A DNA stretch of 6,460 bases from an uncultured Collinsella sp. (lineage in GTDB: Bacteria; Actinomycetota; Coriobacteriia; Coriobacteriales; Coriobacteriaceae). The notes under the pieces were generated by a model, which worked only from the letters and a program-made list of their open reading frames with translations, was not told the DNA's origin and did not search any database. Position 1 is the first letter of the stretch; every line of letters starts with the position of its first letter. The stretch lies in assembly GCA_934655835.1 (NCBI GenBank), contig CAKUHM010000080.1, positions 1 to 6,460 on the forward strand. Direction: 5' to 3'. Both the position numbers and the translations under genes were made by a program. Positions 1 to 5,990 of the stretch are shown here, in pieces.

Positions 1-440
1 TACGGGCGAAAATCGCGAATGACCGGGGTGAGCCCACGTGCCGCCGCCAGGCGCTCGAGTACGTCATTACAGGTGTCGAACAGCTGGTACGGCGAGACGG
101 CGAGCGTCGTACCCACATATTCAAACCCGCGCTCCTGGGCAACGCGGCATGCCTCGGCCAAGCGCAAGGCATAGCACGCGCGACAGCGACGGGGCCGATC
201 GGCACCCAGCGGGGCCACGCCGGTCTCCCAGCGCTCGCGGTCCTCCCCGGCCTCGATGAGCTCGATGTCGCCATCGGCACACCACCGGCGCAGCTCGTCC
301 AAACGCCGCTGCCATTCATCGCGCGGCTGAATATTGGGGTTGGCCCAGCAAATCGTGGGCTCAAACCCCTCCTCACGCAGCAGGCGAACCGGCTCGAGCG
401 AACACGGCGCACAGCACGCATGCAGCAGCAACGGCTTCAT
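1..440 (-). CDS. queH: Epoxyqueuosine reductase QueH (C-terminal end missing)
   Basis: QueH (formerly DUF208) carries out the last step of queuosine synthesis, reducing epoxyqueuosine to queuosine in the wobble position of tRNAs with GUN anticodons. It is a cytoplasmic iron-sulfur enzyme, unrelated to the cobalamin-dependent QueG. The 146 residues present begin MKPLLLHACCAPCS, with the family's Cys cluster at C9, C10 and C13. They continue with the NPNIQP element (34-39), the second cysteine pair in RCRACY (C86, C89), the TTLAVSPYQ block (111-119) and RDFRP (142-146). The reading frame runs off the window at base 1, so about the last quarter or more is unseen. The start at 440 is preferred because ACGGGG lies 6 bases upstream. 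An in-frame ATG at 446 would add two residues but abuts that G-run. The gene lies 67 bases downstream of the DUF3267 gene on the same strand and may be co-transcribed with it. The family call is secure; which start is used is less so. Confidence 0.92.
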   Translation of the reverse strand, partial: MKPLLLHACCAPCSLEPVRLLREEGFEPTICWANPNIQPRDEWQRRLDELRRWCADGDIELIEAGEDRERWETGVAPLGADRPRRCRACYALRLAEACRVAQERGFEYVGTTLAVSPYQLFDTCNDVLERLAAARGLTPVIRDFRP

Positions 441-446
441 CAACAT

Positions 447-506
447 CCCCGTCCCAGAAAACTCATCCCGACATCATGGCAGCTAAAATAGCCCCGTCCC
501 AAAAAG
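447..506. repeat. Two direct copies of a GGGACGGGG-type short repeat
   Basis: On the plus strand CCCCGTCCCAGAAAA (447-461) and CCCCGTCCCAAAAAG (492-506) match at 13 of 15 positions and lie 45 bases apart. On the minus strand, the direction of the flanking genes, they read as a T-run followed by GGGACGGGG. They occupy both ends of the gap between the DUF3267 stop codon and the queH start. The copy nearer queH places a purine-rich stretch at ribosome-binding distance from the ATG at 440. A small palindrome, GCTA-AAA-TAGC (482-492), sits between them. From memory, similar short G-rich units recur between genes in Collinsella genomes, but that was not checked here. Confidence 0.6.
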
Positions 507-507
507 A

Positions 508-1077
508 CTACTTTGCGAAAAAGCGCACGCCAAAGGACGTATCCTCGCAGGCGACAATGCGGCGGTCGCGCAGGATGGTCCGCACGTAATACCAATCGCC
601 CACGCAGCCCGACAAGTGCAGACCAGCCGCCAGGTAGCACAGCAGCGGATAGCCCGAGAGCGCAAAGCCCAGGGCAAACGCCACCGTCAAAACAACCGTG
701 GGCGCCAGGCAAATGGCCATGTACCGCCGACGCGAATACACAACGCCCTCGGCGCAGGCATAGATCATCGCCGTCTCACGATTCGCGCCAAAGGTCACAT
801 GCGCGCCCGCAGGCGCCAGCAGCTTAAAAAACACCGCATGCACCAGCTCGTGCACGGCAAACGACGCTGCAGAAACCGCAGCCACACCGACCATCCAGCC
901 CACGACAGCCATCCAGCCGCCCGCCTCAGCCGCGTCCAAGTCCGCAGGCCCGCCCAGCAGCATAAACACCGGCACCAGGCACACGGCAAACACCGCGATC
1001 ACGGCCATCCCCCACACGAAGCAAGCGTGCAGAAAATCCTCGTCCTCAAACGCATGTATGTTGGAAATCTCATTCAT
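508..1077 (-). CDS. DUF3267-type membrane protein with HELVH putative zinc site
   Basis: This is a 189-residue integral membrane protein resembling the DUF3267 (putative zincin) family. Hydrophobic segments lie at about 22-42, 56-75, 118-142 and 146-160, giving about four spans. HELVH (76-80) at the end of the second span is an HExxH zinc-binding signature. HLSGCVGD (154-161) near the last span resembles the second conserved block of the family, where D161 could be a further metal ligand. An AP pair (125-126) sits in span three. Members are presumed membrane metallopeptidases, but no substrate is known to me. The short acidic N-terminus (EDED 11-14) and the basic stretch RRR (116-118) are probably cytosolic loops. 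The start at 1077 is forced: an in-frame TAA occurs three codons upstream, and the next Met is residue 24. No good Shine-Dalgarno sequence precedes it, and TAAGAT lies 3 bases upstream, so little or no leader is possible. It is divergent from the MetRS-like gene. Family assignment is moderately sure; peptidase activity is inference. Confidence 0.75.
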   Translation of the reverse strand: MNEISNIHAFEDEDFLHACFVWGMAVIAVFAVCLVPVFMLLGGPADLDAAEAGGWMAVVGWMVGVAAVSAASFAVHELVHAVFFKLLAPAGAHVTFGANRETAMIYACAEGVVYSRRRYMAICLAPTVVLTVAFALGFALSGYPLLCYLAAGLHLSGCVGDWYYVRTILRDRRIVACEDTSFGVRFFAK

Positions 1078-1119
1078 AGCATCTTAGGATAGCGCCCCTG
1101 CCACGCACCCGCCCGCATG

Positions 1120-1128
1120 TGCGATAAT
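1120..1128 (+). promoter_or_regulatory. Candidate extended -10 promoter for the MetRS-like operon
   Basis: TGC followed by GATAAT (hexamer 1123-1128) matches an extended -10 element. No convincing -35 box lies 16-18 bases upstream (bases near 1100-1105 read GCCACG), which is tolerable for an extended -10 promoter. Transcription would begin near 1135 and give a leader of about 75 bases before the ATG at 1211. That is too short for a T-box riboswitch, and no T-box sequence is visible. Proposed on sequence alone. Confidence 0.4.
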
Positions 1129-1200
1129 GTCGAACGATATGCACGAATTGACCACCGCGCTGCTGAGCCCCGCGCCCGGCCGCGCCCTCACCTATATGCG

Positions 1201-1206
1201 AAGGAG
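1201..1206 (+). promoter_or_regulatory. Shine-Dalgarno sequence fixing the MetRS-like start
   Basis: AAGGAG lies 4 bases before the ATG at 1211. The alternative upstream in-frame ATG at 1127 has no such sequence and overlaps the candidate -10 hexamer. The 28 residues it would add are not needed, because the recognisable synthetase sequence begins after residue 10 of the shorter form. Confidence 0.8.
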
Positions 1207-1210
1207 TCCC

Positions 1211-3361
1211 ATGGCATCCAAATACTCCATGAACGACCGTCCCAGCTGGCCGCGCCGCGCCATCGTTACCGCCGGCGAGCCCTACGGCAACAAGGGCCTG
1301 CACTTTGGCCACGTTGGTGGCGTCTTTGTCCCGGCCGACTTCTTCGCCCGCTTCCTGCGCGACCGCTTGGGCCGCGAGAACGTCATCTTCACCTCGGGCA
1401 CCGACTGCTACGGCTCGCCCATCATGGAGAGCTACCGCAAGCTCAAGGAGAACGAGGGCTACGACAAGTCCATCGGCGAGTATGTCGAGTCCAATCACTC
1501 CCGCCAGGCCGCGACCCTCAACAACTACAACATCAGCTGCGACATCTACGGCGGCTCGGGCCTTGAGCCGGCGGCCCAGATCCACAACGAGGTGACCGCC
1601 GAGATTATCGAGCGCCTGCACGAGCAGGGCACCATCTCCAAGCGCTCCACGCTGCAGTTCTACGATGCCAAGGCCGGCACGTTCCTCAACGGCCGCCAGG
1701 TCATCGGCCGCTGCCCCATCCAGGGCTGCAAGTCCGAGAAGGCTTATGCCGATGAGTGCGATCTGGGCCACCAGTTTGAGCCCGAGGAGCTCATCGCGCC
1801 CAAGAGCCAGCTCACCGGCGAGGTGCCCGAGCTGCGCCCGGTCGACAATCTCTACTTTGACCTGCCGGCCTACCTCGACTTTATGAAGACCTACACCGCC
1901 AAGCTCGCCCAGAACCCGCAGGTTCGCTCCGTGGTCTCCAAGACCATGGAAGAGTGGCTGCTGCCGGCTCAGCTCTACATCCAGAACAAGTTCCGCGAGG
2001 CCTTCGATGCCGTCGAGAACCAACTTCCCGAGCACACCGTGTTGGAGCCCGAGGGCAACAAGAGCAGCTTTACCGTCACCTTCCCCAGCTGGAAGGAGCG
2101 CGACGATGCCCACGCCGTGCTCGCCAACGGTGGCGTGCGCTTCCGCAGCGGCAAGGCGCTCGTGCCCTTCCGCATCACCGGCAACATCGACTGGGGCGTT
2201 CCGGTGCCCGAGGTCGATGGCGTGACCGACGTCACCTGCTGGTGCTGGCCCGAGAGCTTGTGGGCGCCCATCAGCTATACGCGTACCGTACTCGCCCGCG
2301 ACGCCCGCGCCGCCGGCGTGACCGAGGGCGTCGCCGCCCAGGACGCCGCCCTCATGGGCGAGCCCGCTGCCGACTCCACGCAGGTGCCCGCGCCCACCTA
2401 CCAGCACAGCTCGCTCGACTGGCGCGACTGGTGGTGCTCGGACGACGCACAGATCTACCAGTTTATCGGTCAGGACAACATCTACTTCTACTGCATCGCG
2501 CAGACCGCCATGTGGGAGGCCCTGGGCTGGGACCTCACGCAGAGCACCGTCAGCGCCTGCTACCACCTGCTCTACATGGGCAAAAAGGCCAGCTCGTCCT
2601 CGCAGACGCCTCCCCCGCCGGCAGACGACCTGCTCAACCACTACACCTGCGAGCAGATGCGCGCGCACTGGCTGTCGCTCGGCCTGTCCGAAAAGCCGGT
2701 GAGCTTTAGCCCCAAGGCATACGACACCCGCGTGACCGGCAAGGACAAGGACGGCAACGAGGTGCGCGCCTGCGACGACAAGCGCGTCATCGATCCGGCC
2801 CTTAAGGAGAGCGCCCTTTTGACCGGCGTGTTCAACCGCCTGGCCCGCAGCTGCTTCTACGGCGTCGCCGTCAAGGAGGGCGACGAGAGCCCCTATCGCA
2901 ACGGCTGCATCCCCGCCGGTGCGGCCTCTGCCGCCGTGGTCGAAGCCGCCGAGCAGGCAGCTCTCGCCTTTGAGCAGGCTATGTACAAGTTCGAGACGCA
3001 CCGCGCGCTTGCCGTGTGCGACGACTACCTGCGCGCCGCCAACAAGCGCTGGAGCGATGCCTCCAAGGCCGCCAACAAGCTCGAGGGTAACGAGGCAAAC
3101 GCCGCAATGACGCAGGCCCTCGTCGACGCCTTTACCGAGCTGCGCGTGGCGACCGTGCTCATGCACGGCATCGTCCCTGCCGGCTGCGAGCTCATCTGCG
3201 AGTACTTCGACGTTGACCCGGTCGCCTTCTTTAGCTGGGACAACATCTTCGCCTCCACGGACGAATTTGTGGAGAGTCTGGGCGAGAAGCCCGGCGAGCA
3301 CCGCGTAAAGCCACTGCCCCCGCGCTTCGACTTCTTCAGCAAGCACGAGAGCCAGTACTAA
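1211..3361 (+). CDS. MetRS-like class I aminoacyl-tRNA synthetase paralogue
   Basis: This 716-residue protein has the architecture of methionyl-tRNA synthetase. It has a Rossmann catalytic core with a HIGH-type motif HFGH (31-34), TDCYGSPIM (64-72), a zinc knuckle with C168, C173, C183 and H187, and the EELIAPKSQLTGEVPELR block (192-209). An ITGNIDWGVPVP segment (322-333), FIGQDNIYF (418-426) and a helical C-terminal anticodon-binding-type domain (about 530-690) follow. Several key sites differ from E. coli MetRS by eye. The KMSKS loop is KASSSS (459-464) followed by TPPPP. G324 stands where R233 binds methionine, Y427 replaces H301, and A620 replaces the anticodon-reading W461. D65 retains D52. 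An insert of about 50 residues (about 265-318) and another near 365-405 are present. It may be a divergent MetRS or a paralogue with another amino acid or tRNA task; which is undetermined. It probably forms an operon with the RNA methyltransferase 36 bases downstream. Confidence 0.85.
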   Translation: MASKYSMNDRPSWPRRAIVTAGEPYGNKGLHFGHVGGVFVPADFFARFLRDRLGRENVIFTSGTDCYGSPIMESYRKLKENEGYDKSIGEYVESNHSRQAATLNNYNISCDIYGGSGLEPAAQIHNEVTAEIIERLHEQGTISKRSTLQFYDAKAGTFLNGRQVIGRCPIQGCKSEKAYADECDLGHQFEPEELIAPKSQLTGEVPELRPVDNLYFDLPAYLDFMKTYTAKLAQNPQVRSVVSKTMEEWLLPAQLYIQNKFREAFDAVENQLPEHTVLEPEGNKSSFTVTFPSWKERDDAHAVLANGGVRFRSGKALVPFRITGNIDWGVPVPEVDGVTDVTCWCWPESLWAPISYTRTVLARDARAAGVTEGVAAQDAALMGEPAADSTQVPAPTYQHSSLDWRDWWCSDDAQIYQFIGQDNIYFYCIAQTAMWEALGWDLTQSTVSACYHLLYMGKKASSSSQTPPPPADDLLNHYTCEQMRAHWLSLGLSEKPVSFSPKAYDTRVTGKDKDGNEVRACDDKRVIDPALKESALLTGVFNRLARSCFYGVAVKEGDESPYRNGCIPAGAASAAVVEAAEQAALAFEQAMYKFETHRALAVCDDYLRAANKRWSDASKAANKLEGNEANAAMTQALVDAFTELRVATVLMHGIVPAGCELICEYFDVDPVAFFSWDNIFASTDEFVESLGEKPGEHRVKPLPPRFDFFSKHESQY

Positions 3362-3397
3362 ACACTCGACATGTAATGGAATGGGAAGGAAAGACGG

Positions 3398-4501
3398 ATG
3401 TCCAAGCCGCGTCGTCGTAAGCAGAAAAAGCAGGTCAAGGCCGAGCTCAAGCTCAGGCAGTTTGCCGCTACCGAGCTTTCCGACCAGCTTGCCGCCCAAC
3501 ACTCCGCCGCCGACCTGCCGCGCTTTATGGTCGACACGGTCGCCGGCGCCTATGCGCCCGCCGATGCCGAGCTCATGATCGAGGGCTTCGGCGCCGCGGC
3601 CACACGCCCGGTCACGCTGCGCGCCAACACGCTCAAGGCAACCGTCGAGGACATCGCTGCGGCGCTCGATGCCGCCGGCATCGCTCACAACCCCGTCACC
3701 TGGTACCCAGACGCCTTCATCCTGCCCGAGGCCCAGGTTTCCGATCTGTGGGATCTCGACATCTACCGCGACGGCAAGATCTACCTGCAGAGCCTGTCGT
3801 CCATGATGCCGCCGCTGGTCCTAGGCGCTCAGGTAGGCGAGGACATCCTGGACATGTGCGCAGCCCCTGGCGGCAAGACGACGCAGATCGCCGCCCTCAC
3901 GCAGGGGCAGGCGCACCTTACCGCCTGCGAGATGAGCATTCCCCGCGCCGAGAAGCTCGAAGCCAACCTCCACCGCCAAGGCGCAAAAAACGTGCCCGTC
4001 ATGCGCACCGACGCACGCGAGCTCGACGAGTTCTTCCGCTTTGACCGCATCCTGCTCGACGCTCCCTGCACCGGCACGGGCACCGTTATCAGCGGCAACG
4101 AGAAAACCCTGCGCGGCCTGACCGAGCAGCTGCTCGTCAAATGCGCCCGCTCGCAGCGTGCGCTTCTGGACCGCGCCATGGGAACCCTCAAACCGGGCGG
4201 CACGCTCGTCTATTCGACTTGTTCGATCTTGCCGCAGGAAAACGAGGACGCCCTGCAAGAGGCCCTCGACAAGCATATGGACTGCGAGCTCATCCCCCTC
4301 GACGGCACGCCAAGCGAAAGTGAGGCACGCCGCGCCCAGGAAGCTGGCGAGGAGCCGCGCATCGAGTCCAACGCCCTAACCGAGGCCATTGCCGCGGGTC
4401 AGGTATCGGCCATCGCCAACGGCCTGTCCGGCACGCTCACCATTCCGCCTAGCCGCGACTTTGAGGGCTTCTACATTGCCCTGATCCGAAAACGCAGCTA
4501 G
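3398..4501 (+). CDS. NOL1/NOP2/Sun (RsmB/RsmF-like) RNA m5C methyltransferase
   Basis: This 367-residue SAM-dependent cytosine-5 RNA methyltransferase would modify rRNA or tRNA in the cytoplasm. The N-terminus is strongly basic (residues 3-19, a likely RNA contact). It is followed by the family's pre-catalytic region with LRANTLK (74-80) and IYLQSLSSMMPPL (128-140). SAM-binding motif I is DMCAAPGGKT (152-161), with E178 at the end of the next strand. Motif IV is DAPCTGTG (221-228), with C224 the product-release cysteine. Motif VI is STCS (273-276), with C275 the expected nucleophile. It lacks the N-terminal NusB-like domain of RsmB and the long C-terminal RNA-binding extension of RsmF, so target position cannot be told from sequence. 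After motif IV it reads ISGNEKTLRG rather than the usual RKxPDxxW. GGGAAGGA (3383-3390) is a good ribosome binding site 7 bases before the ATG. The 36-base gap from the previous gene, same strand, implies co-transcription. The family call is very secure; the substrate is unknown. Confidence 0.93.
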   Translation: MSKPRRRKQKKQVKAELKLRQFAATELSDQLAAQHSAADLPRFMVDTVAGAYAPADAELMIEGFGAAATRPVTLRANTLKATVEDIAAALDAAGIAHNPVTWYPDAFILPEAQVSDLWDLDIYRDGKIYLQSLSSMMPPLVLGAQVGEDILDMCAAPGGKTTQIAALTQGQAHLTACEMSIPRAEKLEANLHRQGAKNVPVMRTDARELDEFFRFDRILLDAPCTGTGTVISGNEKTLRGLTEQLLVKCARSQRALLDRAMGTLKPGGTLVYSTCSILPQENEDALQEALDKHMDCELIPLDGTPSESEARRAQEAGEEPRIESNALTEAIAAGQVSAIANGLSGTLTIPPSRDFEGFYIALIRKRS

Positions 4502-4539
4502 CGCACGGATCCAAAACTCAACAAGCTATCTCCGTGCGC
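4501..4539. terminator. Stem-loop between convergent genes, possible bidirectional terminator
   Basis: GCGCACGGA (4501-4509) and TCCGTGCGC (4531-4539) form a perfect 9-base-pair stem with a 21-base loop. The left arm starts at the last base of the methyltransferase stop codon. The right arm lies inside the last codons of the convergent 56-residue gene. Only a short T-run (4541-4543) follows on the plus strand, and the minus-strand exit is also weak in T. Intrinsic termination is therefore plausible rather than certain. Confidence 0.45.
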
Positions 4540-4696
4540 GTTTGCTCTGCCGGTCGCGATGCTGTTTAAGCGTCGCGCGCTCCTTGCGTTCGGCCCTTTT
4601 GCCCTTAATGGCCGTGACCACAAAGTAGATGACCGCGGCGGCAACGATTGCGCCCACGCACAGGCCAATCGAGCTAAACATTGCTGTCAATTCCAT
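4526..4696 (-). CDS. Small single-span membrane protein, 56 residues
   Basis: I recognise no family. The protein begins MELTAMFSSIGLCVGA, has one hydrophobic segment at about 7-30 that ends YFVVTAIKG, and then a very basic tail (31-56) rich in Lys and Arg that ends SKRARR. This is the layout of a short single-pass protein with its N-terminus outside and positive tail in the cytosol, following the positive-inside rule. Reality of the gene is supported by GAGGTGA (4703-4709), a perfect anti-16S match 6 bases before the ATG. A candidate promoter lies just upstream, and the gene fills what would otherwise be a gap of nearly 400 bases. Small proteins of this shape often act as accessory subunits or membrane-regulating peptides, but nothing here shows a specific role. 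It is convergent to the methyltransferase, with only 24 bases between the stop codons, and divergent from the TIM-barrel gene. It is short enough to be missed by length-filtered gene finding. Confidence 0.8.
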   Translation of the reverse strand: MELTAMFSSIGLCVGAIVAAAVIYFVVTAIKGKRAERKERATLKQHRDRQSKRARR

Positions 4697-4702
4697 ACCG
4701 CG

Positions 4703-4709
4703 TCACCTC
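4703..4709 (-). promoter_or_regulatory. Perfect Shine-Dalgarno sequence of the 56-residue gene
   Basis: On the minus strand GAGGTGA precedes the ATG at 4696 by 6 bases (CGCGGT). It matches the 16S rRNA 3' end over seven bases, the best ribosome binding site in this window, and is the main evidence that the short reading frame is translated. Confidence 0.8.
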
Positions 4710-4728
4710 TCTTTTAAACGGGACATTC

Positions 4729-4737
4729 AAGATAGCA
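4729..4737 (-). promoter_or_regulatory. Candidate extended -10 promoter for the 56-residue gene
   Basis: On the minus strand TGC followed by TATCTT (hexamer 4734 to 4729) resembles an extended -10 element. Transcription would start near 4722, leaving a leader of about 26 bases that contains the Shine-Dalgarno sequence. No clear -35 box is seen. Confidence 0.35.
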
Positions 4738-4872
4738 CCTCAATACCCGCCACCACAGCTCCTTCACGTTCGCCGGCCCTTCGGTCTAACGGATGGCGCG
4801 GCGGGGAAAAATCAACTCGTCAAACGATTTAGCATTCGCAATTCCGGCTGCATCGCGCCGGCCGTCATCACA

Positions 4873-4878
4873 TAGAAT
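4873..4878 (+). promoter_or_regulatory. Candidate -10 box giving a leaderless mRNA for the TIM-barrel gene
   Basis: TAGAAT ends 9 bases before the ATG at 4888, so transcription would begin at or within about three bases of the start codon. No Shine-Dalgarno sequence precedes that ATG (the bases are CGAGCTTCC), which fits a leaderless message. No good -35 hexamer is visible around 4848-4856. The rest of the 4740-4870 stretch shows no gene or clear motif. Confidence 0.4.
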
Positions 4879-4887
4879 CGAGCTTCC

Positions 4888-5979
4888 ATGGATACCCTCA
4901 ACGATCTAAATGAGCGCGTCGACGCCTTCGTCGGCACCAGCTCTTTCGACACGCCTGCCGCGGCAAACGACCAAGCCCCCATCGATGTGCCCGCCGAGGT
5001 TCACGAGGACATTGTCGCCTCGGTCGATTTCTCCGAGGTCGAGCTCGCAGACGAGTTCACCGAACCCCAGGTAGCCGTCACGCCCAACGGCCTGCTCCCT
5101 ATGGAGCCCCTGCCCATCGACGGACGCCTGCGCAAGGCGGCCCTCCGCATGCCCGACGAGATTGAGGAGGCCAGCGGCTTCACGCTCTTCGGCCGTCGTA
5201 TCAAATCGCTCATCTACACCACCGACGTCGCGGTCATCCGCAACTCCAACGCCGATGCCGTCTTTGCCGTTTACCCCTTCACGCCGCAGCCCGCCATTAC
5301 GCAGGCGCTGCTGACCGTCGCCGAGTGCCCGGTCTTCGTAGGCGTGGGCGGTGGCACCACCACCGGCAAGCGCTCCGTTCAGATGGCAGCCGTCTCCGAG
5401 ATGCAGGGCGCGGCGGGCTGTGTGGTCAACTCCCCCGCCACCGCCGAGATGGTCGAGCACATCACCAACATCGCCGACATCCCCGTCATCGCTACGGTCG
5501 TTCGCTGCGACGACGATGCCCACGCCAAGGTGCGCGCTGGAGCCAAGATTCTCAACATCGCCGCCGGCAAGAACACGCCCCAGGTCCTACGCGAGCTGCG
5601 CAAGCACTATCCCAACCTGCCGCTCATCGCGCCGGGCGGCAAGACGCCCGAGAGCATCCGTGAAACCATCGCCGCCGGCGCCAACGCCATCATCTGGACG
5701 CCGCCTTCGGCCCAGCAGCTACAGACCGACATGATGCAGCGTTATCGCAAGATGAAGGAAGACGCCACACCTGTCATCTCGCACGACGATGTGCCCATTA
5801 TCGACCAGGTCTCCGCCGCCGAGGTCAGCCAGGTCGAGAACATGAATCCCGACGTGCCGATTCCCGACGAAGTCATCGAGCGCGTCGCTTCGATCCACGA
5901 GCGCGTCGAGGAGCATCGCGCCAACCGCGGCCTCAAGCCGTCACTGCACGGCTTCTTCTTCCGCGGAAAGAAACGCTAG
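4888..5979 (+). CDS. TIM-barrel 'hydrolase'-type protein with acidic N-terminal extension
   Basis: The 363-residue protein has a central region (about 80-275) that reads as a (beta/alpha)8 phosphate-binding barrel. It contains SLIYTTDVAVIRNSNADAV (107-125), AVYPFTPQPAITQALL (127-142), the glycine-rich VGVGGGTTTGKR (151-162) and GAKILNIAAG (218-227). The last two strands are LIAPGGKTPESI (246-257) and GANAIIWTPP (263-272). The set matches, from memory, proteins labelled only 'hydrolase' or TIM-barrel protein in Firmicutes and Actinobacteria; the reaction is unknown to me. Residues 1-79 are an unusual addition, with 18 Asp or Glu, one Arg and no Lys. Residues 276-363 form a further polar tail, with a helical stretch VIERVASIHERVEEHR (329-344) and a basic end FFFRGKKR. 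The start at 4888 is chosen because the frame is open and coding-like from there and a -10 box sits just upstream. A later Met (residue 72, base 5101) would remove the extension but has no ribosome binding site. It is transcribed alone, between a divergent neighbour and a terminator. Confidence 0.85.
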   Translation: MDTLNDLNERVDAFVGTSSFDTPAAANDQAPIDVPAEVHEDIVASVDFSEVELADEFTEPQVAVTPNGLLPMEPLPIDGRLRKAALRMPDEIEEASGFTLFGRRIKSLIYTTDVAVIRNSNADAVFAVYPFTPQPAITQALLTVAECPVFVGVGGGTTTGKRSVQMAAVSEMQGAAGCVVNSPATAEMVEHITNIADIPVIATVVRCDDDAHAKVRAGAKILNIAAGKNTPQVLRELRKHYPNLPLIAPGGKTPESIRETIAAGANAIIWTPPSAQQLQTDMMQRYRKMKEDATPVISHDDVPIIDQVSAAEVSQVENMNPDVPIPDEVIERVASIHERVEEHRANRGLKPSLHGFFFRGKKR

Positions 5980-5990
5980 CAAAACATCTT

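Noticed and set aside
440..712. A 90-residue minus-strand frame ending exactly at the queH start (TGATG)
   Set aside because: Its first part overlaps the DUF3267 gene out of frame, and its C-terminal residues are only the translated G-rich repeats. The stop-start overlap is coincidental.
1127..1210. Upstream ATG extending the MetRS-like protein by 28 residues
   Set aside because: There is no ribosome binding site, the codon overlaps the candidate -10 box, and a strong AAGGAG serves the ATG at 1211.
1129..1210. Possible T-box or other riboswitch ahead of the synthetase-like gene
   Set aside because: The leader is only about 75 bases, with no T-box consensus and no terminator or antiterminator pair.
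1070..3688. An 872-residue open frame on the minus strand
   Set aside because: It lies antisense to the MetRS-like gene and into the methyltransferase gene. Its sequence is Gly, Ala, Val and Leu rich with no domain, as expected from the complement of GC-rich coding DNA. The plus-strand genes have clear motifs and ribosome binding sites.
3821..4276. Minus-strand frames of 124-151 residues inside the methyltransferase gene
   Set aside because: They are complementary to the conserved SAM-binding and catalytic motifs, and neither has a ribosome binding site or family signature.
4629..4875. Two plus-strand frames of 64-67 residues before the TIM-barrel gene
   Set aside because: They have no ribosome binding site or recognisable composition, and they overlap the better-supported minus-strand 56-residue gene and the promoter region.
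4906..5523. A 205-residue minus-strand frame inside the TIM-barrel gene
   Set aside because: It is an antisense shadow rich in Gly, Asp and Val. The plus-strand frame has clear family motifs.
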